Assembly: GCA_030642465.1 (NCBI GenBank)
Contig: DAOWNS010000033.1
Span: 1 to 11,437, forward strand
Length of the DNA: 11,437 bases
Source of the DNA: Candidatus Thorarchaeota archaeon
GTDB taxonomy: Archaea > Asgardarchaeota > Thorarchaeia > Thorarchaeales > Thorarchaeaceae
Direction: 5' to 3'
The position numbers were made by a program, and so were the translations under genes. Below are positions 1-6,797 of the stretch, one piece after another. The notes under the pieces were generated by a model that ran no database searches, was not told where the DNA came from, and worked only from the letters and a program-made list of their open reading frames with translations. The stretch's first letter is position 1. Each line of letters begins with the position of its first letter.

Positions 1-98
1 ACCACATCCGACACGATTAGAGGTTTCTTATATCCTTCAAGGATGTCATTGAGCTTCTTTAGGGCACCCTCTGCAATAATCACATTGCTTGAGGCCAT
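1..98 (-). CDS. N-terminal fragment of probable iron-containing dehydrogenase / glycerol-1-phosphate dehydrogenase-like protein
   Basis: Partial gene cut by the left window edge; only about 32 residues are visible. The protein begins MASSNVIIAEGALKKL and continues with a segment ending KKPLIVSD. A short beta strand, then a GALxxL helix, then a K-P-L-I-V-S-D strand is the usual opening of the iron-containing alcohol dehydrogenase superfamily, which includes archaeal sn-glycerol-1-phosphate dehydrogenase, glycerol dehydrogenase and dehydroquinate synthase. The ATG at 96-98 is the best start: an in-frame TGA lies five codons upstream, and a GTG three codons upstream is the only alternative. No strong Shine-Dalgarno is seen. 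It is divergent from the GTPase at 294, with 195 nt between them. If it is glycerol-1-phosphate dehydrogenase it would make the backbone of archaeal lipids, but the fragment is too short to separate this from relatives. The family call is an inference. Confidence 0.45.
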   Translation of the reverse strand, partial: MASSNVIIAEGALKKLNDILEGYKKPLIVSDV

Positions 99-293
99 AT
101 CGTCCACTTCTCATAGGCCGGTCCGATTACCACAGTTAAGGGCTTCTATGTGGCGCCAACTGAATCAGCTTCCAACGGTCCTTGTACTTGTCTTAAGTGG
201 CGCCATTTGTAGGCGGGGAGCTTGCAGGTGTAATACTACAGCTGATATGGTGAAAGTACACGATTCATTTAACGAGCGCCTGGAGTCCATCTC
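99..293. promoter_or_regulatory. Divergent intergenic region with two identical TGGCGCCA palindromes
   Basis: This 195-nt stretch separates the two divergent starts at 98 (-) and 294 (+). It has stop codons and no convincing coding sequence. The 9-mer GTGGCGCCA occurs at 150-158 and again at 197-205, so the perfect 8-bp palindrome TGGCGCCA is repeated with centres 47 bp apart, roughly four to five helical turns. Two copies of a palindrome between divergent genes would suit an operator, but GGCGCC cores also occur inside genes here (for example in the S2 gene), so chance is possible. No strong TATA box stands out on either strand. Confidence 0.3.
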
Positions 294-791
294 ATGACCC
301 GCTATGTCAAGGTTGCACTAATGGGGTCAGGGTATGCCGGCAAGTCCACCCTGATCAAACTTCTCACAGATAACACATCCAATTTAGATGCCAACTACAA
401 GCCGACCTGTGGGATGGATTGCGGGACAATCACCCTCGACAAGTTTACCAAAATCTCGTTGGTTGAGATGGGTGGTCAGACGCATTTCGAATTCATGTGG
501 GCTGATTTGCTCAGGGGGAGCAAGATGGTGGTCGTTGTCACTGAGAGCAACCCCAAGGCAGTACTGAAGACGCGCCAAATACTGCAGAAGTACAAGAAGG
601 AGCTTGAAGGCGTTCAGGTCATCGCTATTGCAAATAAACAGGACCTTCCTGGCTCCATGAAGCCCCGCTCAGTTGAGGATTTGCTCGGAGTTCCCACCTA
701 TGGCATGGTGGCCATTGATTCAACGCAACAGCTACACGGCTACAAGCTGATAGTCAATGGATTACGCGACATGGCCCAAGTAGCAGCATAG
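294..791 (+). CDS. Arf-like small Ras-superfamily GTPase
   Basis: A 165-residue single-domain small GTPase, normal length for the Ras superfamily. Visible motifs: P-loop GSGYAGKS (residues 11-18), switch I Thr in YKPT (Thr38), G3 region EMGGQ (58-62), G4 ANKQDLPGS (about 113-121), and a weak G5 near AIDST. The GGQ after switch II and the NKQDLPGS block are characteristic of the Arf/Arl and SR-beta branch rather than Rab or Ras. Two oddities: the G3 Asp that normally coordinates Mg via water is Glu58, and there is neither an N-terminal myristoylation glycine nor a C-terminal prenylation motif, so membrane attachment by lipid is not evident. The ATG at 294 is preceded by GGAG at 282-285. Such GTPases are abundant in Asgard archaea; the cellular role here is unknown. 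It sits just upstream of the RNAP/ribosomal operon but appears to be a separate transcription unit, since a TATA box lies between them. Confidence 0.85.
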   Translation: MTRYVKVALMGSGYAGKSTLIKLLTDNTSNLDANYKPTCGMDCGTITLDKFTKISLVEMGGQTHFEFMWADLLRGSKMVVVVTESNPKAVLKTRQILQKYKKELEGVQVIAIANKQDLPGSMKPRSVEDLLGVPTYGMVAIDSTQQLHGYKLIVNGLRDMAQVAA

Positions 792-851
792 ACTCAGTTT
801 CTCCGTTTTCGAGTGAATTTCCAAGGCGTAATGGCAATGTTCTAGGACAAT

Positions 852-861
852 GCTTTTATAC
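852..861 (+). promoter_or_regulatory. TATA-box promoter of the rpoD ribosomal operon
   Basis: The sequence GCTTTTATAC is a good archaeal TATA box in the gap after the GTPase gene. Transcription would be expected to start about 25 nt downstream, near 883-888, leaving a leader of about 100 nt before the rpoD start codon at 986. T-rich stretches at about 798-812 (TTTCTCC then TTTTC), just after the GTPase stop, could end the upstream transcript. Confidence 0.55.
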
Positions 862-904
862 ACACAAAAGTGTGCCACTCATACCCAGGGCACGGGCGAG
901 TGAG

Positions 905-922
905 CTGTCAGCCCTCTGGCAG
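905..922 (+). promoter_or_regulatory. Hairpin in the rpoD operon leader
   Basis: CUGUCAG (905-911) pairs over all seven bases with CUGGCAG (916-922), including one U-G pair, closing a CCCU tetraloop. It lies inside the predicted 5' leader, between the TATA box near 854 and the rpoD Shine-Dalgarno at 976-981. A stable structured leader before a ribosomal protein operon could be an autoregulatory site, but no ligand-binding fold is recognised and function is inference. Confidence 0.35.
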
Positions 923-985
923 GGTATTCAGCGAGTCTGTCCGGGATTAGTGTGTTTTGGGTGCACTCCAAGGTCAGGTGAGATA

Positions 986-1789
986 ATGGAAATCACAATC
1001 ATTAGCAGACAGGATGATTCAATCCATTTCCTGGTTGAGGATATAGATGTCGCATTTGCTAACGCCATTCGCAGGATAATGCTAACAAAGCTGCCAGCTA
1101 TGGCGATAGATGAAGTACTCATACTGGAAAATACCAGTGTCATGTACGATGAAATGATTGCTCAACGTCTTGGTCTCATTCCTATAGTAACGGACCTAGA
1201 CTCCTACAATCTTCCACAAGACTGCGAATGTGAAGGAAAAGGCTGCAGTCTCTGCCAATGTACGCTCACACTAGAGGTAGAGCCCGAAGATGAGGACGTC
1301 ATGGTATATTCCCGTAGCTTAACCTCACAAGATCCAAAGATAGTTCCTGCCTCTGGAAACATCCCAATTGTCAAACTAGGGCCCCGTCAAAGATTGATCA
1401 TCGAAGCCTATGCTCGACTTGGAACAGGCGCCGAGAATGCTAAGTTCCAACCCGTCGCAACGGTTGCATACAAGAATATTCCAGTCATTAGCGTGGATAA
1501 GTCGAAATGCAATCTTTGTGAAGAATGCGTAAAAATCTGTCCAAAGAATATACTGAAAATTGACGGAAGCACTTTGTCGACTCAAAACACATTGGACTGT
1601 AGCTTGTGCGAGGCCTGTGTTGATGTCTGTGAGCCTGGTGCCATAACAATCGATTCCAAGAAGAATGCCTTTCTCTTCAAAGTAGAATCTACCGGTGCTC
1701 TAAGCCCTGAAACCATTGTTTCAAAGACAGCAGAAATTCTGAAGACTAGAATACAGGGAGCTCTTGATTATGCGAACGCTCTGAGGTGA
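986..1789 (+). CDS. rpoD: DNA-directed RNA polymerase subunit D with two 4Fe-4S motifs (RpoD/Rpo3)
   Basis: Archaeal RNAP subunit D, the homologue of eukaryotic RPB3 and bacterial alpha; it pairs with subunit L to start polymerase assembly. 267 residues from the chosen start. The opening block with FANAIRRIML (about 24-33) and AIDEV (40-44) is the conserved alpha-like dimerisation motif. A cysteine cluster (Cys80, 82, 87, 90, 92) resembles the Zn loop of RPB3-type subunits. A ferredoxin-like domain follows with CxxCxxCxxxCP (Cys175, 178, 181, 185) and CxxCxxCxxxCEP (Cys205, 208, 211, 215), so both 4Fe-4S sites appear intact. The ATG at 986 is chosen because AGGTGA (976-981) precedes it by 4 nt; a GTG at 872 in the same frame lies too close to the TATA box. 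The stop overlaps the Shine-Dalgarno of the next gene, so translation is probably coupled. Confidence 0.96.
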   Translation: MEITIISRQDDSIHFLVEDIDVAFANAIRRIMLTKLPAMAIDEVLILENTSVMYDEMIAQRLGLIPIVTDLDSYNLPQDCECEGKGCSLCQCTLTLEVEPEDEDVMVYSRSLTSQDPKIVPASGNIPIVKLGPRQRLIIEAYARLGTGAENAKFQPVATVAYKNIPVISVDKSKCNLCEECVKICPKNILKIDGSTLSTQNTLDCSLCEACVDVCEPGAITIDSKKNAFLFKVESTGALSPETIVSKTAEILKTRIQGALDYANALR

Positions 1790-1796
1790 GTCTGAG

Positions 1797-2156
1797 ATGG
1801 TAAAAGGACCAACCGACCCAAATACACGCGCTCTAATCAATACGTTGAGGAAGACATCTACAAAACATGATGTTAGAATATGGAGAAGAGTGGCTGATCT
1901 CATAGCGCGCCCAGCTAGAAGTCGTGCTACTGTCAATATCGGTAAGATTGGTCGGCATACACGAGCTGGCGACATAGTAGTCGTACCAGGTAAGATTCTA
2001 GGCTCAGGTATCATTCCACACAAAGTCACAGTCGCTGCAATGAATGCATCAACAGCTGCTAGGTCGGCCATAGTGAATGCAGGTGGATCGCTGATTACAA
2101 TCCCAGAGCTGCTCAACCAATCCCCAAAGGGGACAGGAATTGCAATTATCATATGA
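1797..2156 (+). CDS. rpl18e: Large subunit ribosomal protein L18e (eL18)
   Basis: A 119-residue archaeal/eukaryotic-type ribosomal protein of the 50S subunit, typical length for archaeal L18e. Diagnostic features are the N-terminal KGPTDPNTRALI stretch, the RSRATVNIGKI segment, and the VVPGKILGSG loop near residues 62-71. The ATG follows GAGGTGA (1783-1789) by 7 nt; this site includes the rpoD stop codon, so the two genes are translationally linked. The stop TGA at 2154-2156 in turn lies in the Shine-Dalgarno of L13. The rpoD-L18e-L13-S9 order is the standard archaeal one. Confidence 0.96.
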   Translation: MVKGPTDPNTRALINTLRKTSTKHDVRIWRRVADLIARPARSRATVNIGKIGRHTRAGDIVVVPGKILGSGIIPHKVTVAAMNASTAARSAIVNAGGSLITIPELLNQSPKGTGIAIII

Positions 2157-2166
2157 GGTGGTTTCA

Positions 2167-2619
2167 ATGACGGAACAGGCAGTGAAAATCTACGATGCAG
2201 ATAACATGGTGGTCGGCAGAATGGCGTCAAAGGTTGCAAAGGCTGCTTTGCTAGGTGACCGAGTGGTCATATTAAACGCCGAGAAAGCCATCATAACTGG
2301 TGCCCGACGAACAGTGATTGAAGCCTACAAGGAGAAATTCAATATCAGGACCTCCTACAGCCCAAGAAGGGGTCCTTTCCATCATCGACGCCCCGATAAG
2401 ATGATACGACGGATTATACGTGGCATGCTCCCTTGGCCTACTCCCCGTGGAAAGGCGGCTTACAAACGAGTCCACGTTTACATTGGTGTGCCCGAACAGT
2501 ACGCAGAAACTGAGAAAATCGTTCTCGAAGGGTCACGCTACAACAGCTTGGTCCGGAGATTTATCACGGTTGGGGACCTTAGTCATGAACTTGGCTGGAG
2601 AAATCCCGAGGTGAAATGA
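2167..2619 (+). CDS. rpl13: Large subunit ribosomal protein L13 (uL13)
   Basis: A 150-residue universal 50S protein. Recognisable blocks are VVGRMASKVAK near the N terminus, VVILNAEKAIITG, the basic stretch with RRGPFHHRRPDKMIRRIIRGM, and LPWPTPRGKAAYKRVHVYIG. The ATG at 2167 is selected because GAGGTG (2155-2160) lies 6 nt before it; an ATG at 2140 in the same frame would add nine residues, overlap L18e and lacks a comparable site. It ends 1 nt before the S9 start codon, with the S9 Shine-Dalgarno GAGGTGA (2608-2614) inside its last codons. Confidence 0.96.
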   Translation: MTEQAVKIYDADNMVVGRMASKVAKAALLGDRVVILNAEKAIITGARRTVIEAYKEKFNIRTSYSPRRGPFHHRRPDKMIRRIIRGMLPWPTPRGKAAYKRVHVYIGVPEQYAETEKIVLEGSRYNSLVRRFITVGDLSHELGWRNPEVK

Positions 2620-2620
2620 G

Positions 2621-3019
2621 ATGCGCGTAGTTGTTACCACCGGCAAAAGAAAGACAAGCCTAGCAAAGGCCACAATTAAGGACGGGCGTGGAAGAATCAG
2701 AATCAATGGTCGGCCGCTAGAGATTCACCAGCCAGAGATTGCCCGGATGCGAATCACAGAACCGTTGATACTCTTTGGTAATGGATGGAAGAGGTACGAC
2801 ATCAAGGTAAGGGTTCGAGGCGGGGGTTTCATGAGTCAGGCTGATGCTATCAGAATGGCAATCGCCAATGGACTAATTCGCATGAGCCAGAATTTCGAGG
2901 CACGCTCAAAGATGCAAGAACATGACAGGACAATGTTGGTAGGCGATCCTCGACGTACTGAACCGAAGAAGTTTGGCGGCCCCTCAGCACGATCCAGATA
3001 TCAAAAATCATACAGGTAG
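2621..3019 (+). CDS. rps9: Small subunit ribosomal protein S9 (uS9)
   Basis: A 132-residue universal 30S protein whose basic C-terminal tail reaches into the decoding centre and contacts P-site tRNA. The family hallmarks are the N-terminal TGKRKTSLAKA block, the RVRGGGFMSQADAIRMAIA core near residues 64-84, and the tail ending PSARSRYQKSYR. The ATG follows GAGGTGA by 6 nt and is tightly coupled to L13. The stop TAG (3017-3019) abuts the Shine-Dalgarno of rpoN. Confidence 0.97.
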   Translation: MRVVVTTGKRKTSLAKATIKDGRGRIRINGRPLEIHQPEIARMRITEPLILFGNGWKRYDIKVRVRGGGFMSQADAIRMAIANGLIRMSQNFEARSKMQEHDRTMLVGDPRRTEPKKFGGPSARSRYQKSYR

Positions 3020-3031
3020 GGAGATATAACA

Positions 3032-3247
3032 ATGATAATTCCTGTGCGATGTTTCACATGCGGCAAAGTAGTTGCTGATAAATATGAAGAGTTCAAGAAT
3101 GCAATTCAACAGGGTGAGGACCCTGCGGCTGTGCTAGACCGGCTTGGGCTCCAGAGATACTGCTGTCGAAGAATGCTTCTATCACACATCGACATCATTG
3201 ATAGCTTTATGGCTTTCGCCACATCTGATGTTGTGGAGGGTGTCTGA
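3032..3247 (+). CDS. rpoN: DNA-directed RNA polymerase subunit N (RpoN/Rpo10)
   Basis: A 71-residue zinc-binding assembly subunit of archaeal RNAP, homologue of eukaryotic RPB10. It shows the whole-family signature: MIIPVRCFTCGKV at the N terminus (CxxC, residues 7 and 10) and RYCCRRMLLSH (paired cysteines at 44-45), which together hold one zinc. GGGAGAT (3019-3025) precedes the ATG. In many archaea rpoK and enolase genes follow rpoN before rps2; here S2 follows directly after 2 nt, so those genes must be elsewhere or absent. Confidence 0.97.
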   Translation: MIIPVRCFTCGKVVADKYEEFKNAIQQGEDPAAVLDRLGLQRYCCRRMLLSHIDIIDSFMAFATSDVVEGV

Positions 3248-3249
3248 TT

Positions 3250-3885
3250 ATGGGCGAAACAGAAATCTCAGAGATTGATCTACTGACACCCATGGACCAG
3301 TATCTTGCAGCAGGTTGTCATATAGGAACGCAAGTGAAGACTCACGACATGGAGCCATTCGTCTATCGGCAGAGACCCATCGGCCTCTACGTGTTGGATG
3401 TTCGTAAAACCGACGAACGAATCAGAGTTGTTGGCAAATACATTGCTAGAGTCAATGCGGCCAGGATTGCTGTGGTTTCTGGTCGAGTCTACGGAAAGCG
3501 ACCAGTAGAAACATTTGCCCACTACCTTGGCGCCAATGCTTTCACAGAGCGGTTCATCCCCGGCACTTTCACAAACCCGAACATTTCCGGTCCTCGAACA
3601 TATGTCGAGCCAGAGTTGGTGATTCTAACAGACCCTCGCACCGACCAACAAGCTCTATCAGAAGCAGCTAGAATTGGTGTGCCTGTTATTGCACTCTGTG
3701 ATACTGACAATGTGACAACTAACGTGGATTTGGTGGTACCCACAAATAACCGGGGTCGCAAGTCACTGGCGCTTATCTACTACTTAATGACTCGTCAAGT
3801 ACTCCGCGAGAAGGGTGACATACCTGAAGATGTCGAAACCGCCTTCACACCCGCAGACTTCGAGCCCCAGATTCAGCGATACTAG
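3250..3885 (+). CDS. rps2: Small subunit ribosomal protein S2 (uS2, SA family)
   Basis: A 211-residue 30S protein of the archaeal/eukaryotic SA type. It carries the N-terminal YLAAGCHIGTQ motif, GLYVLDVRKTDERI, the RFIPGTFTNP block, the EPELVILTDPRTD stretch, and the IGVPVIALCDTDN region, all conserved in archaeal S2. GGAGGGTG (3235-3242), inside the end of rpoN, precedes the ATG by 7 nt. It is the last gene of the + strand operon; the next gene is convergent with only 8 nt between stop codons, so the two operons probably terminate inside each other. Confidence 0.97.
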   Translation: MGETEISEIDLLTPMDQYLAAGCHIGTQVKTHDMEPFVYRQRPIGLYVLDVRKTDERIRVVGKYIARVNAARIAVVSGRVYGKRPVETFAHYLGANAFTERFIPGTFTNPNISGPRTYVEPELVILTDPRTDQQALSEAARIGVPVIALCDTDNVTTNVDLVVPTNNRGRKSLALIYYLMTRQVLREKGDIPEDVETAFTPADFEPQIQRY

Positions 3886-3893
3886 TGTGTCAT

Positions 3894-4289
3894 CTATTCC
3901 ACGATAACAACGACGCCGCTACCGGCGTCTACCACTAGTTTCTGTCCAGTCTTGATTTTACTGATATCAATGTGATCAATTGTTGGTATTTCAGAGATGA
4001 TGCTCCCAACAGCAACCACCGGGTCGATTTCCTCGTTTATTATTGCTAGGGGCGCCAGGCCCGCTTTCTTCAAGGCGAAGAGCACATAGGAGCCAACAGT
4101 CGAACCCTTGCCAGACGGAAACACAAGTATTTTTCCTGCAACTGATTTACCCTCAAGTTCATGTCCCTTCTCGACGATGATTCCGGTACTAGACTCGCAT
4201 CCACCGTAGAAACTGATGTCTTCTGACGTCACCAGGGCTTCGCCCTCAACTCTGCCTTTGTAGATCTTTCTACCTTCGAACTTGCTCAT
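3894..4289 (-). CDS. AcnX small subunit, probable phosphomevalonate dehydratase small subunit
   Basis: A 131-residue swivelling domain of the aconitase X family. The core GKILVFPSGKGSTVGSYVL (52-70), with the Ser in GKGST (Ser63) at the expected active-site position, and the following INEEIDPVVAVG segment are typical. Paired with the adjacent large subunit it should form the dehydratase that converts mevalonate 5-phosphate to trans-anhydromevalonate 5-phosphate in the modified archaeal mevalonate pathway. The specific substrate is inferred from the neighbouring mevalonate kinase and UbiD-type genes. The start is the ATG at 4287-4289, which shares ATGA with the large-subunit stop and has GGAGG 7 nt upstream; a more distal ATG at 4310 would overlap the large subunit further. 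This is the last gene of the minus-strand operon. Confidence 0.88.
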   Translation of the reverse strand: MSKFEGRKIYKGRVEGEALVTSEDISFYGGCESSTGIIVEKGHELEGKSVAGKILVFPSGKGSTVGSYVLFALKKAGLAPLAIINEEIDPVVAVGSIISEIPTIDHIDISKIKTGQKLVVDAGSGVVVIVE

Positions 4290-5479
4290 GCAATCGCCTC
4301 CTTCATGCATTCCTCAATTGTTCTTATTCTTGTCTTGAAGCTATTCTTTCCGCGCGCATAGAAGCAAGCCTTGGCAGAGTCCGTCAAAAGGCCCTTGAAT
4401 CGGCCCTTTAGCGGTGCTACTGCACAACAAGCGTCACTGACTAGAAACGCACCAGCCTTCTCTATGGTGTCGTAATATCCCATCCTAATCGCAATATCCT
4501 TGGTGGGTTTTGCAGTCGTAATCCAGACAGTCTTCTCCTTGGCCACCTTCTTGCCCTTGAGCATTTCCGCAATCCAGGCTATCTCCTTTATGCTAGCATG
4601 GGGACAGCCTACACTGATGAAGTCGATCTCAGCATCTGTATCGTCAAGCTCGTTTCGAGCTGCATCCAACTCATCCTGAATAACAACTTCAGTCTTGTCA
4701 GGTACTAGTGTCCTGTTTGGCGTCAAACCCTCCATATGAAAGAGTGCAACTCCTCCGTAGGTTGCAATCGATGCACAAAACGACTTCAGCTGCTCAGTTG
4801 TAGCATTTGCCACCCCTGTGATGTAGGGTACCGCTTTCTTTGTGCGTGCTCCAATTACTTGCCCGAGAAGACCAAAATCATCAGTATTCTCAATTTTTGC
4901 CTCGACATCGTATCTAACCTGCGCCACACGGTTCTCTTGTAGGTGGAACCCATACTCTGCAGTTCTCCCAGTGAGTGCAGAAGCGAGTGCACTTGGCCCA
5001 CCTTCTCTATTGGTCAGTGCACCAATAACCGAATTGGCAAAGCATACCGCTGAAGACTCAGCCCACGCGATATGTTCCCCATAATGCGGCAGATTACCGA
5101 CTAGATACGGCGTACACGTGCATGTAGCAATCACACCCATCTTCAAGAATGCATCCACTACTCTCTCCTGATTCTTAGCAAAGCTCTCACTAATACCGTG
5201 CTTCTTCCATTCCGTCAGGTCCATTCCCGCTGGATTCAAAGTGGTGAGGACTCTAGTCTGACCATCTTCTGCCATATCGGAGAGATATTCAAGACCTGCT
5301 TCTCCAAGATTATGATACGAAACCCCCGCGATTTGAACACTTGAAACTGAAATGAGCTTCTTGGCTCCGAATATTTCTCCAAGTGCTGTTATAATCTCCA
5401 TGGCCTTTCTGGCGGCTTTTCCGTGCTTTCCATCCAGCATATCTCTATCGTCTTTGGTGAGTTCCAGCCCCAATTTCAA
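4286..5479 (-). CDS. AcnX large subunit, probable phosphomevalonate dehydratase large subunit (Fe-S)
   Basis: A 397-residue aconitase X catalytic subunit. Cysteines placed to ligate a 4Fe-4S cluster are seen in CTCTPY (120/122), VGCPH (292) and SDACC (351/352); other conserved blocks are SVSSVQIAGVSYHNLG (45-59) and GEHIAWAESSAVCFANS (134-150). With the small subunit it would dehydrate mevalonate 5-phosphate; the family also contains hydroxyproline dehydratases, so the assignment rests on operon context. No ATG is available near the N terminus: translation probably begins at TTG 5479, which overlaps the UbiD stop as TTGA, or at the next in-frame TTG (5473), which has a better spacing (9 nt) from AGGAGC. 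Either way it depends on coupling to the upstream gene. Confidence 0.88.
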   Translation of the reverse strand: MKLGLELTKDDRDMLDGKHGKAARKAMEIITALGEIFGAKKLISVSSVQIAGVSYHNLGEAGLEYLSDMAEDGQTRVLTTLNPAGMDLTEWKKHGISESFAKNQERVVDAFLKMGVIATCTCTPYLVGNLPHYGEHIAWAESSAVCFANSVIGALTNREGGPSALASALTGRTAEYGFHLQENRVAQVRYDVEAKIENTDDFGLLGQVIGARTKKAVPYITGVANATTEQLKSFCASIATYGGVALFHMEGLTPNRTLVPDKTEVVIQDELDAARNELDDTDAEIDFISVGCPHASIKEIAWIAEMLKGKKVAKEKTVWITTAKPTKDIAIRMGYYDTIEKAGAFLVSDACCAVAPLKGRFKGLLTDSAKACFYARGKNSFKTRIRTIEECMKEAIA

Positions 5480-6783
5480 TCGCTCCTGAATTTGCTTGGG
5501 TCCATCTTTGGAAATTCCGCCCGGTCAAAGCTCTTTCCTCTCGCAACCAATGGCTTTGTCGCGTCGAAGCCAATCTTTGTGGTCAACTTGGTGCCTGGTT
5601 CAGCACTCGGGTCGAGAGAGCTACCAGGTTCCCGGTCCTTGATGAGCATATCTTCATCGCCTTGGAATCGTGTCGCCAATGCCCACTCTCTGTCCTGCTC
5701 GTTGTAGATGTCTATGTCATCATCATAAACCCAGACATGCTTCGCGCTCCGATGTCCTCCAAATGCCCCCTCGAGAGCTTTGATACCATCATCCTCATTC
5801 TTTTTCCTGATTTTAATGGCTATGTGAAGCCAACTTGCTCCTCCGGGCGTGATGTTAACATCAAGTACATCAACTCCCTTCTCAGCCACCTTGCGAAAGA
5901 CAGTAGGTTCCCTGGGCATCCCCATCAAGACCTTATGCTCGGATCGTCCTGGTAGAAGTCCCTGCCAAATTGCAGTTTTTCTATGAGTAATCTTCTTGAC
6001 TTCAAAGATAGGTTCCTGACGAATCACGTCTACTGTTTCTGTCAGGTCAATGAATGGGCCTTCATCAGCTTTCTCTTCCAAGAACACTCTCCCTTCCAGC
6101 ACAAATTCTGAATCTGCGGGTATCATCAGGTCAACGGTTTTTGCTTTGGTCACCTTGATCGGTCTGAGTGCGTTGGCTATCTCAAGTTCGTTTACACCCG
6201 TTTCCACAGAAGTCGCGGCAGCTATCAAAATCTCCGGCGTATTGCCTATACAGTATGCAACGTCCACTTCGCCATTCCGTTCCAAGAACTTGTGAAAGTC
6301 ACGTCCTCTAACAACTCTAGTGACCATTCGATCCTTGCCAATCTGCATGGCTCGATGGAAGTCAAGGTTCTGCCCAAACTCAGGGTCGCTAGCAACAACA
6401 ACCCCCGATGATATGTAGGGTCCCCCATCCACCTCATTATGAATCAGTATCGGGATATCATCCAAGTTCACACTATCTCTAATGACCTCTTGGCAGGCTG
6501 CATCTTTTGTTGCTTCAGGAGGGCTCCTGTTCTCAATAGCCTTAGTAAGAGTTGGAATGATATCCTCCGTCTTGATTCCAAAATAGTCAGCAATCTGCTC
6601 CTTTGTACAGAAGAGGTTCCCTGCTACTCGAAATTTAGATTCCTTTACTTCTTCGAATATAGCAGGTGTTGGTTCCAATGCTTTGAGCACGCCCGCAATC
6701 TCAAGATTCCTTGAGATACTCTTGTCAAATCTCTCAATCTTGTTCTCCTTGCTCAGTTTCTTAATGTAGTTCTCAAGTATCAT
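5476..6783 (-). CDS. UbiD-family decarboxylase, probable anhydromevalonate phosphate decarboxylase
   Basis: A 435-residue UbiD-type decarboxylase, an enzyme class using prenylated FMN made by UbiX. Visible are the cofactor/metal region with NLDFHR (about 139-144), the basic run with RVVRGRDFH after it, an EG Glu near 230, and EGPFIDLTE (Glu about 241), which match the Arg-Glu-Glu type catalytic set of the family. In the modified archaeal mevalonate pathway (described from Aeropyrum pernix) a UbiD homologue decarboxylates trans-anhydromevalonate 5-phosphate to isopentenyl phosphate. The position between mevalonate kinase and AcnX genes strongly supports that substrate over ubiquinone or aromatic acids. 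The start is ATG 6783 with GAGG 8 nt upstream; ATG 6822 is in frame but would overlap the kinase by 25 nt. No ubiX or isopentenyl phosphate kinase gene is in the window. Confidence 0.9.
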   Translation of the reverse strand: MILENYIKKLSKENKIERFDKSISRNLEIAGVLKALEPTPAIFEEVKESKFRVAGNLFCTKEQIADYFGIKTEDIIPTLTKAIENRSPPEATKDAACQEVIRDSVNLDDIPILIHNEVDGGPYISSGVVVASDPEFGQNLDFHRAMQIGKDRMVTRVVRGRDFHKFLERNGEVDVAYCIGNTPEILIAAATSVETGVNELEIANALRPIKVTKAKTVDLMIPADSEFVLEGRVFLEEKADEGPFIDLTETVDVIRQEPIFEVKKITHRKTAIWQGLLPGRSEHKVLMGMPREPTVFRKVAEKGVDVLDVNITPGGASWLHIAIKIRKKNEDDGIKALEGAFGGHRSAKHVWVYDDDIDIYNEQDREWALATRFQGDEDMLIKDREPGSSLDPSAEPGTKLTTKIGFDATKPLVARGKSFDRAEFPKMDPSKFRSD

Positions 6784-6797
6784 TACGTACGCCTCTT

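Noticed and set aside
43..297. Open frame of 84 codons on the + strand before the GTPase
   Set aside because: It overlaps the minus-strand dehydrogenase fragment, has no recognisable domain, a Cys/Arg-rich low-plausibility composition, and no Shine-Dalgarno.
872..985. N-terminal extension of RNAP subunit D from GTG 872
   Set aside because: The TATA box at about 854 places transcription start downstream of this GTG, the 38 extra residues match nothing in the family, and ATG 986 has a good AGGTGA.
2140..2166. Upstream start for L13
   Set aside because: It would overlap L18e and lacks a Shine-Dalgarno; ATG 2167 has GAGGTG at ideal spacing.
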